Assembly: GCF_009925085.1 (NCBI RefSeq)
Contig: NZ_JAABNR010000004.1
Location: 186,001 to 250,000 of the forward strand
Source: Stagnihabitans tardus
Lineage (GTDB): Bacteria > Pseudomonadota > Alphaproteobacteria > Rhodobacterales > Rhodobacteraceae
Reading direction: 5' to 3'
DNA: 64,000 bases
Shown here: piece by piece, positions 15,095 through 23,787 of the stretch
How the letters are laid out: the number at the start of each line of letters is the position of its first letter
How positions within the stretch are numbered: position 1 is the stretch's first letter
Notes under the pieces: model-generated
What the model saw: only the letters and a program-made list of their open reading frames with translations
Told to the model about the DNA's origin: nothing
The model's database searches: none
Made by a program: the position numbers and the translations under genes

Positions 15095-18000
15095 TCCAGC
15101 TCCACCAAGAGATCCTTTGCCTCGACCTGGGCGCCGGGGTGGATGTGAACCGCCTTGATCACCCCGGCCCGGTCGGCATGGATCCCGGTTTCCATCTTCA
15201 TCGCCTCGATCGTCAAGAGCAGATCGCCCGCATTCACCTTCATCCCCACCTTGGCCGCAACGCTGGCGATGGAGCCCGGCATCGGCGCGCCGAGGTGGTT
15301 GGGGTTGCCCTCTTGCGCCTTGGGCTTGGCCGCGGTCTTGGCCTTGATCGCGCGGTTGGGGACGCGAATCACGCGGGGCTGGCCGTTCAGTTCGAAGAAG
15401 ACCTTGACCTCGCCTTCCTCGGTGGTTTCCCCCACGGCTTGCAGGCGGATTTCCAGGGTCTTGCCGGGGTCGATTTCCGCGCTGATCTCTTCGCCCGCAT
15501 CCATGCCATAGAAGAAGGTCTTGGTCGGCAGGACACGCACCGGGCCATAGGCCTCGTGCCGCGCCATGTAGTCGGTGAAGACTTTGGGATACATGAGATA
15601 TCCGTTCAGATCCTCGTCATCGACCTTGCGGCCGAGTTCTTTCTCCAGCTTGGCGCGGGTGGCTTCCAGGTCCACCGGGGGCAGGCTCGCGCCCGGACGC
15701 GTGGTCATCGGCGCCTCGCCCTTGAGGACCTTTTTCTGGATGCCCTGCGGCCAGCCGCCATGGGGTTGGCCGAGGTTGCCCTTCATCATGTCCACGACCG
15801 ATTCGGGGAAGGAGACCTCGACGGCGGGGTCCTCGACCTGGGCGCGGGAGAGGTCTTGCGCCACCATCATCAGGGCCATGTCGCCCACGACCTTGGAGGA
15901 GGGCGTGACCTTGACGATATCGCCGAACATCTGGTTGGCATCGGCATAGGCCTGGGCCACTTCGTGCCAGCGGTCCTCCAGGCCCAAAGACCTGGCCTGC
16001 GCCTTGAGATTGGTGAACTGGCCGCCGGGCATTTCGTGCAGGTAAACTTCCGAGGCCGGGGCCTGAAGGCTGGACTCGAAGGCCGCATACTGGCCGCGCA
16101 CCGCCTCCCAGTAGTTGGAGATCTCGCGGATGGCGGCGATATCGAGGCCGGTGTCGCGGTCGGTGTGGCGGAGCGCCTCGACGATGGAACCCAGGCAGGG
16201 CTGGGACGTGCCGCCCGAGAAGGCGTCCATCGCCGCATCCACCGCATCGACGCCTGCGTCACAGGCGGCGAGGATCGTGGCCGCCGCAGCACCCGAGGTG
16301 TCATGGGTGTGGAAGTGGATCGGCAGGCCGACTTCCTGTTTCAGGGTCTTCACCAACTGCCGGGCAGCGGCGGGCTTCAAGAGGCCCGCCATGTCCTTCA
16401 GACCCAGCACATGGGCGCCGGCGTCGCGGAGTTCCTTGGCGCGATCCACATAGTATTTCAGGTTATACTTGGCCCGGTTCGGGTCCAGCATATCGCCGGT
16501 ATAGCAGATCGTGCCTTCGCAGAGCTTGTTGGCCTCCAACACGGCATCCATGGCGACGCGCATGTTCTCGACCCAGTTCAACGAGTCGAACACCCGGAAG
16601 ACATCGACGCCCGAGGTCGCCGCTTGCTTCACGAAGGCCTGAACCACGTTGTCGGGGTAGTTCGTATAGCCCACGCCGTTCGAGGCCCGCAGCAGCATCT
16701 GCGTCATCAGGTTGGGCATGGCGGCGCGCAGGTCGCGCAGGCGCTGCCAGGGGCATTCCTGCAGGAAACGGTAGGCCACGTCGAAGGTCGCGCCCCCCCA
16801 GCATTCAACGCTGAAAAGCTGGGAAAGGTTGCCCGCATAGGCCGGCGCAACCTTGATCATGTCGATCGACCGCATCCGGGTCGCCAGAAGCGACTGGTGG
16901 CCGTCGCGCATCGTCGTATCGGTGATCAGGACCTTTTGCTGTTTCAGCATCCAGTCGGCGACGGCCTGCGGGCCCTTTTGCTCCAGGAGGTTGCGGGTGC
17001 CCATCGGAGGTTCGGACTTCGCCTTCGGCGCGCGGGCTTTCCGGGCCTCGGCATGGGGCTTGGGGCGGCCTGCGGTCTCGGGGTGACCGTTCACCGTGAT
17101 ATCGGCGATATAGGTCAGGATCTTGGTCGCGCGGTCCTTGCGCTTGACGAACTGGAAGAGCTCGGGCGTCGTGTCGATGAACTTGGTGGTGTAGGAATAA
17201 TCCAGGAAAGTCGGGTGTTTCAGCAGGTTGATGACGAATTCGATATTCGTGGAAACCCCCCGGATCCGGAATTCGCGCAAAGCCCGGTCCATGCGGTGAA
17301 TGGCGGCCTCGGGCGTCTGGGCCCAGGCGGTGACCTTCACGAGGAGCGAGTCGTAATAGCGCGTGATGACCGACCCCGCATAGGCCGTGCCGCCATCGAG
17401 GCGAATGCCGTTGCCGGTCGCCGAGCGGTAAGCGGTCAGGCGGCCATAATCCGGGATGAAGTTGTTCTGCGGGTCTTCGGTCGTGACGCGGCACTGCACG
17501 GCATGGCCGTTCAACCGCACTTCGGATTGCGAAGCGACGCCGGTCGCCTCGGGGAGCGTCTTGCCCTCTTCGATCAGGATCTGGGCCTGGACGATGTCGA
17601 TGCCGGTGACCTGTTCGGTGACGGTATGTTCGACCTGGACGCGGGGGTTGACCTCGATGAAATAGAACTTCTGGGAGTCCATATCCATCAGGAACTCGAC
17701 CGTGCCCGCGCATTCATAGCCCACATGGGCGCAGATGCGCCGCGCCATCTCGCAGACATCGGCGCGCTGTTCGGGGGTCAGATAGGGGGCAGGGGCGCGC
17801 TCGACCACCTTCTGGTTGCGGCGCTGGACGGTGCAGTCCCGCTCCCAGAGGTGCCAGACATTGCCCTGCTTGTCGCCCAGGATCTGCACCTCGACATGGC
17901 GGGCGCGGAGAATCATCTTCTCCAGATAGCCCTCGCCATTGCCGAAGGCGGCCTCGGCCTCGCGGCGACCCTCCAGCACCTTGGCTTCCAGCTCGTCGGG

Positions 18001-18528
18001 GCCGTTCACCGGGCGCATCCCGCGCCCGCCGCCACCCCAGGAGGCCTTGAGCATCAGGGGATAGCCGATCTTGGCCGCCTCTTCCTTGATCTGGGTGAAG
18101 TCATTGCCCAGGACCTCGGTGGCGGGAATGACCGGCACGCCCGCCTCGATCGCCACGCGCCGCGCGGAAGCCTTGTCGCCCAAGGCCCGCATGGTTTCCG
18201 CCCGGGGCCCGATGAAGGTGATGCCGTTCTGGTCGCAAGCCTCGACCAGGTCAGGGTTTTCCGACAAGAGCCCATAGCCCGGATGGATCGCATCGGCGCC
18301 CGATTCCTTGGCCACCCGGATGATCTCGGGGATCGAGAGATAGGCGCCCACGGGCGAGAGCCCCTCGCCGATCAGATAGGCCTCGTCGGCCTTGAAGCGG
18401 TGCAAGGACAGCTTGTCTTCCTCGGCATAGACGGCGACCGTCTTCTTGCCCATCTCATTGGCGGCGCGCATGACGCGGATGGCGATTTCGCCCCGATTGG
18501 CGACGAGAATTTTCTTGAAGACGGTCAT
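15091..18528 (-). CDS. pyc: Pyruvate carboxylase
   Basis: This ~1145-aa single-chain (alpha4-type) biotin enzyme carboxylates pyruvate to oxaloacetate, an anaplerotic step. The N-terminal biotin carboxylase domain (about 1-455) has an ANRGEIAIRVMRAA start, the ATP-grasp glycine loop KASWGGGGRGMR and FIEVNPRVQVEHT. The carboxyltransferase domain (about 535-830) begins DTTMRDGHQSLLATRMR. The C-terminal biotinyl domain has IEAMKMETG near the end, where Lys is the biotin site. ATG 18528 is preferred over 18534 because an AAAGGGG lies 6 nt before it. A PhaR-like palindrome sits about 60 bp upstream. Confidence 0.97.
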   Translation of the reverse strand: MTVFKKILVANRGEIAIRVMRAANEMGKKTVAVYAEEDKLSLHRFKADEAYLIGEGLSPVGAYLSIPEIIRVAKESGADAIHPGYGLLSENPDLVEACDQNGITFIGPRAETMRALGDKASARRVAIEAGVPVIPATEVLGNDFTQIKEEAAKIGYPLMLKASWGGGGRGMRPVNGPDELEAKVLEGRREAEAAFGNGEGYLEKMILRARHVEVQILGDKQGNVWHLWERDCTVQRRNQKVVERAPAPYLTPEQRADVCEMARRICAHVGYECAGTVEFLMDMDSQKFYFIEVNPRVQVEHTVTEQVTGIDIVQAQILIEEGKTLPEATGVASQSEVRLNGHAVQCRVTTEDPQNNFIPDYGRLTAYRSATGNGIRLDGGTAYAGSVITRYYDSLLVKVTAWAQTPEAAIHRMDRALREFRIRGVSTNIEFVINLLKHPTFLDYSYTTKFIDTTPELFQFVKRKDRATKILTYIADITVNGHPETAGRPKPHAEARKARAPKAKSEPPMGTRNLLEQKGPQAVADWMLKQQKVLITDTTMRDGHQSLLATRMRSIDMIKVAPAYAGNLSQLFSVECWGGATFDVAYRFLQECPWQRLRDLRAAMPNLMTQMLLRASNGVGYTNYPDNVVQAFVKQAATSGVDVFRVFDSLNWVENMRVAMDAVLEANKLCEGTICYTGDMLDPNRAKYNLKYYVDRAKELRDAGAHVLGLKDMAGLLKPAAARQLVKTLKQEVGLPIHFHTHDTSGAAAATILAACDAGVDAVDAAMDAFSGGTSQPCLGSIVEALRHTDRDTGLDIAAIREISNYWEAVRGQYAAFESSLQAPASEVYLHEMPGGQFTNLKAQARSLGLEDRWHEVAQAYADANQMFGDIVKVTPSSKVVGDMALMMVAQDLSRAQVEDPAVEVSFPESVVDMMKGNLGQPHGGWPQGIQKKVLKGEAPMTTRPGASLPPVDLEATRAKLEKELGRKVDDEDLNGYLMYPKVFTDYMARHEAYGPVRVLPTKTFFYGMDAGEEISAEIDPGKTLEIRLQAVGETTEEGEVKVFFELNGQPRVIRVPNRAIKAKTAAKPKAQEGNPNHLGAPMPGSIASVAAKVGMKVNAGDLLLTIEAMKMETGIHADRAGVIKAVHIHPGAQVEAKDLLVELE

Positions 18529-18587
18529 CGGCATCCCCTTTGGCCCTGCGCGTGTTTGTCGCAGCTTTTGGCCTGCACTTTATGGGT

Positions 18588-18600
18588 GCTGCACCGCAGC
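18588..18600. promoter_or_regulatory. Candidate PhaR-type operator upstream of pyc
   Basis: GCTGC-ACC-GCAGC contains CTGCN3GCAG, the sequence reported for PhaR in Paracoccus and Rhodobacter. It is the only clear dyad in the 314-bp gap between pyc and the MFS gene; no gene or other structure could be supported there. Confidence 0.5.
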
Positions 18601-18842
18601 GCAAGGGGGGAGAGCGACGCTTCGCGCAAGATTTCCGCAGTCAGCGTCCCCACTGCCCGGGAAAGCAGCAGGACATGGGTCGCCTCGGGCTGGATCTTGC
18701 TGAACCAGGTGGGGCGAGAAACCGGGAGCCCGCGCTTCCGACCGATCCCTTTCGCGGCGCGGGCAGTGGCGATCGGGCCCTGAAACACGCCGCCGGTCAA
18801 ACGAAGCGACAGGCGGCGGCCTTGTTTTCCGGGGGGGCTGCC

Positions 18843-20342
18843 TCACTCGCCCTTGGGCACCACGCGGTTGATCAGCGGGATCTCCTCCAGCACGAAGGCG
18901 AAGGCCAGGCCGAACAGCGCCGCAAGCCCTGCAATCCAGAAGATCGGGTGGACCGACAGGACGACCGCATCCGCCATCGCCGCGGCCTTGGCCGGGTCGA
19001 GGCTGCTCGCGCCCTCGCCCACGGTGATCTGGCTGGCCGCTTCGCCCAGGCGGGCGAAGAGCCCGGCCGAGAAGATGGCGCCGAAAGCCGCGACGCCAAG
19101 CGCCCCGCCCAGCTGCCGCAAGAGGATCCCCGCCGCCGTCGCCGTGCCCAGGGTGTGGCGGGGGACGGCGTTCTGCACGGCCGTTGTGACGACCGGGAAG
19201 ATGCAGCCCATGCCCAGCCCCAGGACCAGGAGCAGCCCTGCAAACACCGGATAAGGCGTCTCAACCCCGATCTGCGACAGGCCCAGAAGCCCGATGGCCA
19301 GACCGCTCATCCCGAGCTTGGGCAGGATCAGGTAACGCCCGGTCCGCCCCATGTAGCGCCCCGCCAGCGTCGAGGCCGCCAGGATGCCAGCCGTCAGGGG
19401 GATCATCTCCAGCCCCGAGGCGGTCGGCGTCGAGCCCTTGGCGAATTGCAGGTAGATCGGCAGGAAGGTCACCGCGCCGAACATGGCCGCCCCCACGACG
19501 AAGCCCAGGACCGAGGTCACCCAGAAGACATTCATCTTGAAGAGCCAGAGCGGCAGGATGGGCTCGGCCGCCCTGGTCTCGATCCGCAGGAAGGCCGCCA
19601 GCGCCACCAGGCTGACCAGCCCCATGCCAAGCCCGGTCGCAGAGGTCCAGCCGAAGCTCCGCCCCCCCAGCGAGGTCAAAAGCGTCAGCCCGCCGATGCC
19701 GATGGTCAGGGCCAGCGCGCCCCACCAGTCGATCTTGTGGGAGACCCTGGTCCCGCGCGGTTTGAACGAGGCGGCAAAGCCCACCAGCGCAAGCCCGCCA
19801 AGCGGAAGGTTGATGAAGAAGATCCAGTGCCAGTCGGCATATTCGGTCAGCCAGCCTCCCGCCAGGGGCCCGATGACCGACGAGGTCGCGAAGACCGCCG
19901 CGAAGACGCCCTGGATCTTGCCCCGGTCCTGCGGCGGCACGGCATCGCCCACGACCGAAAGGGCCAGGACGAAGAGCCCGCCGCCGCCCAGGCCCTGCAG
20001 CGCGCGGGCGAGGATCAGTTCGGTCATCGTCCCCGCCAGCCCGCAGGCGAGCGACCCCAAAAGGAAGATCCCCACCGAGGCGAAGATCGTGTTCCGCCGC
20101 CCGTAAAGGTCACCGAGCTTGCCGTAAAGCGGCGCCACGACGGTCGAGGTCAGGATATAGGCCGTGACGACCCAGCTCAGATGCTCGATCCCGCCGAGGT
20201 CCTTGACGATCCGGGGCAGGGCGGTCGAGACGATGGATTGGTCCAGCGCCGCCAGAAGCAGCAAGAGCCCGACCGAAAGGATCACCATGCGCAGCGACTT
20301 GGCCTCGCCGCCATGCGTGATGCGGGGATTGGGTTCGGACAT
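18843..20342 (-). CDS. MFS drug-resistance transporter, DHA2 (EmrB/QacA) family
   Basis: This 499-aa protein has about 14 membrane segments, as expected for DHA2 exporters. Typical motifs are LLAALDQSIVSTALPRI (first segment), the cytoplasmic motif A GKLGDLYGRR, and motif C-like GPLAGGWLTEYADWHW with FFINLPLG. It probably exports hydrophobic drugs or dyes by proton antiport. It is divergent from a MarR regulator with a palindrome between them, which suggests repression relieved by the substrate. A specific substrate cannot be read from the sequence. Confidence 0.93.
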   Translation of the reverse strand: MSEPNPRITHGGEAKSLRMVILSVGLLLLLAALDQSIVSTALPRIVKDLGGIEHLSWVVTAYILTSTVVAPLYGKLGDLYGRRNTIFASVGIFLLGSLACGLAGTMTELILARALQGLGGGGLFVLALSVVGDAVPPQDRGKIQGVFAAVFATSSVIGPLAGGWLTEYADWHWIFFINLPLGGLALVGFAASFKPRGTRVSHKIDWWGALALTIGIGGLTLLTSLGGRSFGWTSATGLGMGLVSLVALAAFLRIETRAAEPILPLWLFKMNVFWVTSVLGFVVGAAMFGAVTFLPIYLQFAKGSTPTASGLEMIPLTAGILAASTLAGRYMGRTGRYLILPKLGMSGLAIGLLGLSQIGVETPYPVFAGLLLVLGLGMGCIFPVVTTAVQNAVPRHTLGTATAAGILLRQLGGALGVAAFGAIFSAGLFARLGEAASQITVGEGASSLDPAKAAAMADAVVLSVHPIFWIAGLAALFGLAFAFVLEEIPLINRVVPKGE

Positions 20343-20393
20343 GGGGGGCTCCTTGGCGCTGTTTCGCCCTCCGGGTCATAGGTGGGGCGCAGA

Positions 20394-20412
20394 TATATGT
20401 CAATGGCATATA
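20394..20412. promoter_or_regulatory. MarR-type operator between exporter and regulator
   Basis: TATATG-TCAATGG-CATATA is a 6-7-6 dyad in an AT-rich patch 52 bp from the exporter start and 53 bp from marR. It is the obvious candidate site for the divergent MarR protein. Confidence 0.65.
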
Positions 20413-20464
20413 ATTGCGCCCATCACGCACTTGACAGGCGCAGGCAATCGCGTCAGATGGGGCC

Positions 20465-21019
20465 ATGAGCGACAAGACCCTTCCCCCGCCTTCCGAGCGC
20501 ATCCGCTCCGTCCTGACCGAGGCGGGCTATGGCGAGGCTGCCGTCCAGGCGCTCCTGGCGCTGGATGCCGACCATTTCCACTATGTCCGCCGGGTGATGA
20601 AGGGCGATGTGCCGCAAAGCTTGATGGACGAGTTGGGCGCGGGGCTCGAGGCCACGCAGTTCCACGCGCTGTCGGCCATCCTGCGCATCCGTTTCGGCTA
20701 TGGCCGCGAGGCGGCCGAGGCCACCGTGGGCCTTCTGGCCGAGGAAATGTCGCTCGACCCTTCCCGCGCCAGCCGCATCGCCTCGGACCTGGTGGAGCGC
20801 GGGCTTCTCCTGCGCGCCGTCTCCCAGGCCGATGGGCGCAGGTCGGTGCTGGAGCCGACCGAAGCGGCCTTTGCCCTGCTGGACGGGTTCCTGAAGGCCA
20901 AGTGGCGCCGCACGATGCGGCTGTTTTCCACCTGGTCGGAGGAGGATATCCTGACCTTCTCCCGTCTCTTCGGCCGCTATACCGAGGGGATGCGGGCGGA
21001 ATATCCCGGCACGAAATGA
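20465..21019 (+). CDS. MarR-family transcriptional regulator
   Basis: This 184-aa winged-helix protein has a central HTH: GREAAEATVGLLAEEMSLDPS, then RASRIASDLVERGLLLRA, and a wing SQADGRRSVLEPTEAA. The C-terminal helix region contains FSTWSEEDILTFSRLFGRYTE, matching the dimerisation part of MarR proteins. It is divergently transcribed from the DHA2 exporter and is presumably its repressor. Confidence 0.9.
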   Translation: MSDKTLPPPSERIRSVLTEAGYGEAAVQALLALDADHFHYVRRVMKGDVPQSLMDELGAGLEATQFHALSAILRIRFGYGREAAEATVGLLAEEMSLDPSRASRIASDLVERGLLLRAVSQADGRRSVLEPTEAAFALLDGFLKAKWRRTMRLFSTWSEEDILTFSRLFGRYTEGMRAEYPGTK

Positions 21020-21046
21020 CGCCTGCGGCGCCGGGTCGCCTGTAGT

Positions 21047-21094
21047 GTGCGTGATCTCACGCACCGTTGGCGGCGCGGTGCGTGTAATCACGCA
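21047..21094. promoter_or_regulatory. Pair of TGCGTGA..TCACGCA palindromes, binding protein unknown
   Basis: Site 1 is GTGCGTGA-TC-TCACGCAC (21047-21064), a perfect 8-2-8 palindrome. Site 2 is TGCGTG-TAAT-CACGCA (21079-21094). They are spaced 31 bp apart (about three helical turns) between marR and uvrD. I do not recognise the motif. Confidence 0.7.
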
Positions 21095-21181
21095 GCCTGC
21101 GTTTACCCACCGCATCGCCTGTGCCTGGATGGCCTGGGTCGGGGGTCACCTCGTCGCTGCCGAGGGGCGGTATCCGGGGAT

Positions 21182-21199
21182 GGCGGGTTGAAACCCGCC
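21182..21199. repeat. Small REP-like palindrome
   Basis: GGCGGGTT-GA-AACCCGCC followed by CTACG is an 8-2-8 dyad of the widely dispersed 'gtagggcgggtt..aacccgcc' class seen in many proteobacteria. A single copy was noticed in this window. Confidence 0.65.
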
Positions 21200-21250
21200 C
21201 TACGGAAAGTGGCCACGGGCGACCCTTGCACAATTTCTGGGGAGCGGCTG

Positions 21251-21265
21251 GAACATAAAGAGAAC
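21251..21265. promoter_or_regulatory. LexA (SOS) box upstream of the UvrD-type helicase gene
   Basis: GAAC-ATAAAGA-GAAC matches the alphaproteobacterial LexA direct repeat GAACN7GAAC (GTTCN7GTTC on the other strand) exactly. It lies 42 bp before the start codon. Confidence 0.85.
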
Positions 21266-21306
21266 ACCGCTTCCCAAGCCGCGCGCATTGCTTTAGGCTC
21301 TCGGGA

Positions 21307-23787
21307 ATGTCCGAGTCCCTCTCCCTCTCCGCCCGCGCTCTCGCCGCCCGTGCCCCGGTCGCGGCCGAGGCCGATTACCTGAACGACCTGAACCCCGCGC
21401 AACGCGAGGCGGTCGAGGCCCTGGACGGCCCGGTCCTGATGCTGGCGGGCGCGGGCACCGGCAAGACCAAGGCCCTGGTGGCTCGGATCATCCACCTTGT
21501 GCGGCAGTCCAAGGCCTATCCCAACCAGATCCTCGCCGTGACCTTCACCAACAAGGCCGCGCGGGAGATGAAGACCCGCATCCTCGGCCAGCTTGGCGAG
21601 GCGGCGGAGGGCATGGCCTGGATGGGCACCTTCCACTCGCTGAGCGTCAAGATCCTGCGCCGCCATGCGGAGCTCGTGGGGCTGAAGTCCTCCTTCACCA
21701 TACTCGACACCGACGACCAGCTGCGGCTTTTGAAACAGCTCATCGCGGCGGCCAATATCGACGAAAAGCGCTGGCCCGCGCGGCTTCTGGCGGGCCTCAT
21801 CGACGGCTGGAAGAACCGCGCCTGGACGCCAGACCGGGTGCCGGCCTCCGAAGCCTCCGCCTATAACAACCGCGGGACGGAGCTTTACGAGGCATATCAG
21901 GACCGCCTGAAGACCCTCAACGCCGTCGATTTCGGCGATATCCTTCTCCATTGCGTGACGATCTTCCAGCGCCACCGCGACGTGCTGGAGGACTGGCAGC
22001 GCCGCTTCCGCTATATCCTGGTGGACGAATACCAGGACACCAACGTCGCCCAATATCTCTGGCTGCGGCTCCTGGCCCAGGCCCATCACAACATCTGCTG
22101 CGTGGGCGATGACGACCAGTCGATCTATGGCTGGAGGGGCGCCGAGGTCGGCAATATCCTGCGCTTTGAGGCCGATTTCCCCGGCGCGGTCGTCGTCCGG
22201 CTGGAGCAGAACTACCGCTCCACCCCCCATATCCTCGCCGCCGCCTCGGGGGTGATCAAGGGCAATGCCAACCGCCTGGGCAAGACGCTCTGGACCGAAG
22301 AGACCAAGGGCGAGAAGGTGCGACTCATCGGCCATTGGGACGGCGAGGAAGAGGCGCGTTGGGTCGGCGAGCAGATCGAGGACCTGCAACGCGGCCGCCT
22401 CGGCCATGACCTGAGCCTCGAGGATATGGCCATCCTCGTCCGCGCCTCCCACCAGATGCGCGCCTTCGAGGACCGTTTCCTGACCATCGGCCTGCCCTAC
22501 CGCGTCATCGGCGGACCCCGCTTCTACGAACGCCAGGAAATCCGCGACGCCATGGCCTATTTCCGGCTCGCGGTCTCGCCGGGCGATGATCTGGCTTTCG
22601 AGAGGGTCTATAATCTTCCAAAGCGCGGATTGGGTGAAAAGGCCTTTGCGACGATCAATCAAGTTGCCCGCGCTGCCGAGGTTTCGCTTCTGGATGGTGC
22701 CCGAGAGTGTCTCGCCCATGGTCAAGTCAGTGGCAAGGGAGGCGCTGCCCTTCGGACCTTCGTGGAAAGCATAGATCGGTGGAACTGGTTTGTGCTCAAC
22801 AGGGACAATCCAGAGCTTGTCGCGCCGCTTGAGGCGGAAATCGCGTCCTTGAAAGACCTGAATTTCTCGCATCTCGAAGAAGACGACAGGGCCGAGGCGG
22901 AACGGGAGCGCGCCCGCCGCCTTTCTCCGCTGCAGTTTCGGCTCGGGCTTCTCACCAGCCATATTGCCTTGGCCGAGGCGATCCTGGAAGAATCCGGCTA
23001 TACCGACATGTGGGTCCAGGACAAGACGCCGGAGGCTCCGGGGCGGCTCGAGAACCTCAAGGAACTCGTCAAAGCGCTCGAGCAGTTCGAAAACCTGACC
23101 GGCTTCCTGGAACACGTCTCGCTCATCATGGAGAACGAGAGCGAAGAGCAGACCGAGAAGGTCTCGATCATGACGCTTCACGCCGCCAAGGGGCTGGAGT
23201 TTCCCGCCGTCTTCCTGCCGGGCTGGGAGGAGGGGCTGTTTCCCTCTCAGCGCTCGATGGATGAAAGCGGGCAAAAGGGGCTCGAGGAGGAGCGGCGGCT
23301 GGCCTATGTCGGCATCACAAGGGCAGAGGAGCTGTGCACCATCTCTTTCGCCAGCAACCGCCGGGTTTACGGTCAGTGGCAAAGTCAGCTCCCCAGCCGT
23401 TTCATCGATGAATTGCCGGCGGACCATGTCGATGTCCTCTCGGCGCCCTCCTTGCACAACAGCTATGGCATGGGCGGGGGCAACAGCTTCGATGCACGGG
23501 TGGCCAAGGCCGATGTCTACAACTCCCCCGGCTGGCGGCGGTTGCAGAACAGCCAGCAGACGCGCGGCGTTTCGGCCCCGCGCGAGGCCTCTCACCTGAC
23601 GATCGACGCCCAGGCGGTGACCGGCTATGGCATCGGCGAGCGGGTGTTCCACCAGAAATTCGGTTACGGGAATATCGTGGCGATGGAGGGCGACAAGCTG
23701 GAGATCGACTTCGAACACTCCGGGCTGAAGAACATCGTCGCGCGCTGGGTGATCCCGGCGCACCAGGTCACGGATGTGCCGTTTTGA
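21307..23787 (+). CDS. uvrD: ATP-dependent DNA helicase, UvrD/PcrA type
   Basis: This 826-aa SF1A helicase unwinds DNA 3' to 5' in mismatch and nucleotide-excision repair. All motifs are present: Walker A AGAGTGKT (47-54), Ia TFTNKAA, II LVDEYQDTN, III GDDDQSIYGWRGA, IV LEQNYRS, V TLHAAKGLEF, VI YVGITRAEE. The C-terminal VFHQKFGYGNIVAMEGDKLEIDFEHSG is the Tudor-like domain that contacts RNA polymerase in UvrD/PcrA. A LexA box precedes the gene. The segment from about 22590 to 22960 (2A/2B region, including FSHLEEDDRAEAERERA) has visibly more A/T at third positions than the rest. The stop overlaps the amidase start. Confidence 0.95.
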   Translation: MSESLSLSARALAARAPVAAEADYLNDLNPAQREAVEALDGPVLMLAGAGTGKTKALVARIIHLVRQSKAYPNQILAVTFTNKAAREMKTRILGQLGEAAEGMAWMGTFHSLSVKILRRHAELVGLKSSFTILDTDDQLRLLKQLIAAANIDEKRWPARLLAGLIDGWKNRAWTPDRVPASEASAYNNRGTELYEAYQDRLKTLNAVDFGDILLHCVTIFQRHRDVLEDWQRRFRYILVDEYQDTNVAQYLWLRLLAQAHHNICCVGDDDQSIYGWRGAEVGNILRFEADFPGAVVVRLEQNYRSTPHILAAASGVIKGNANRLGKTLWTEETKGEKVRLIGHWDGEEEARWVGEQIEDLQRGRLGHDLSLEDMAILVRASHQMRAFEDRFLTIGLPYRVIGGPRFYERQEIRDAMAYFRLAVSPGDDLAFERVYNLPKRGLGEKAFATINQVARAAEVSLLDGARECLAHGQVSGKGGAALRTFVESIDRWNWFVLNRDNPELVAPLEAEIASLKDLNFSHLEEDDRAEAERERARRLSPLQFRLGLLTSHIALAEAILEESGYTDMWVQDKTPEAPGRLENLKELVKALEQFENLTGFLEHVSLIMENESEEQTEKVSIMTLHAAKGLEFPAVFLPGWEEGLFPSQRSMDESGQKGLEEERRLAYVGITRAEELCTISFASNRRVYGQWQSQLPSRFIDELPADHVDVLSAPSLHNSYGMGGGNSFDARVAKADVYNSPGWRRLQNSQQTRGVSAPREASHLTIDAQAVTGYGIGERVFHQKFGYGNIVAMEGDKLEIDFEHSGLKNIVARWVIPAHQVTDVPF

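Noticed and set aside
15139-18783. A 1214-codon plus-strand frame opposite pyruvate carboxylase
   Set aside because: It is a shadow of pyc; no ribosome site, no domain.
18535-18842. Minus-strand frames of about 90 codons between pyc and the MFS gene
   Set aside because: No ribosome site, no homology, and composition of non-coding DNA. The region is better read as the pyc upstream region.
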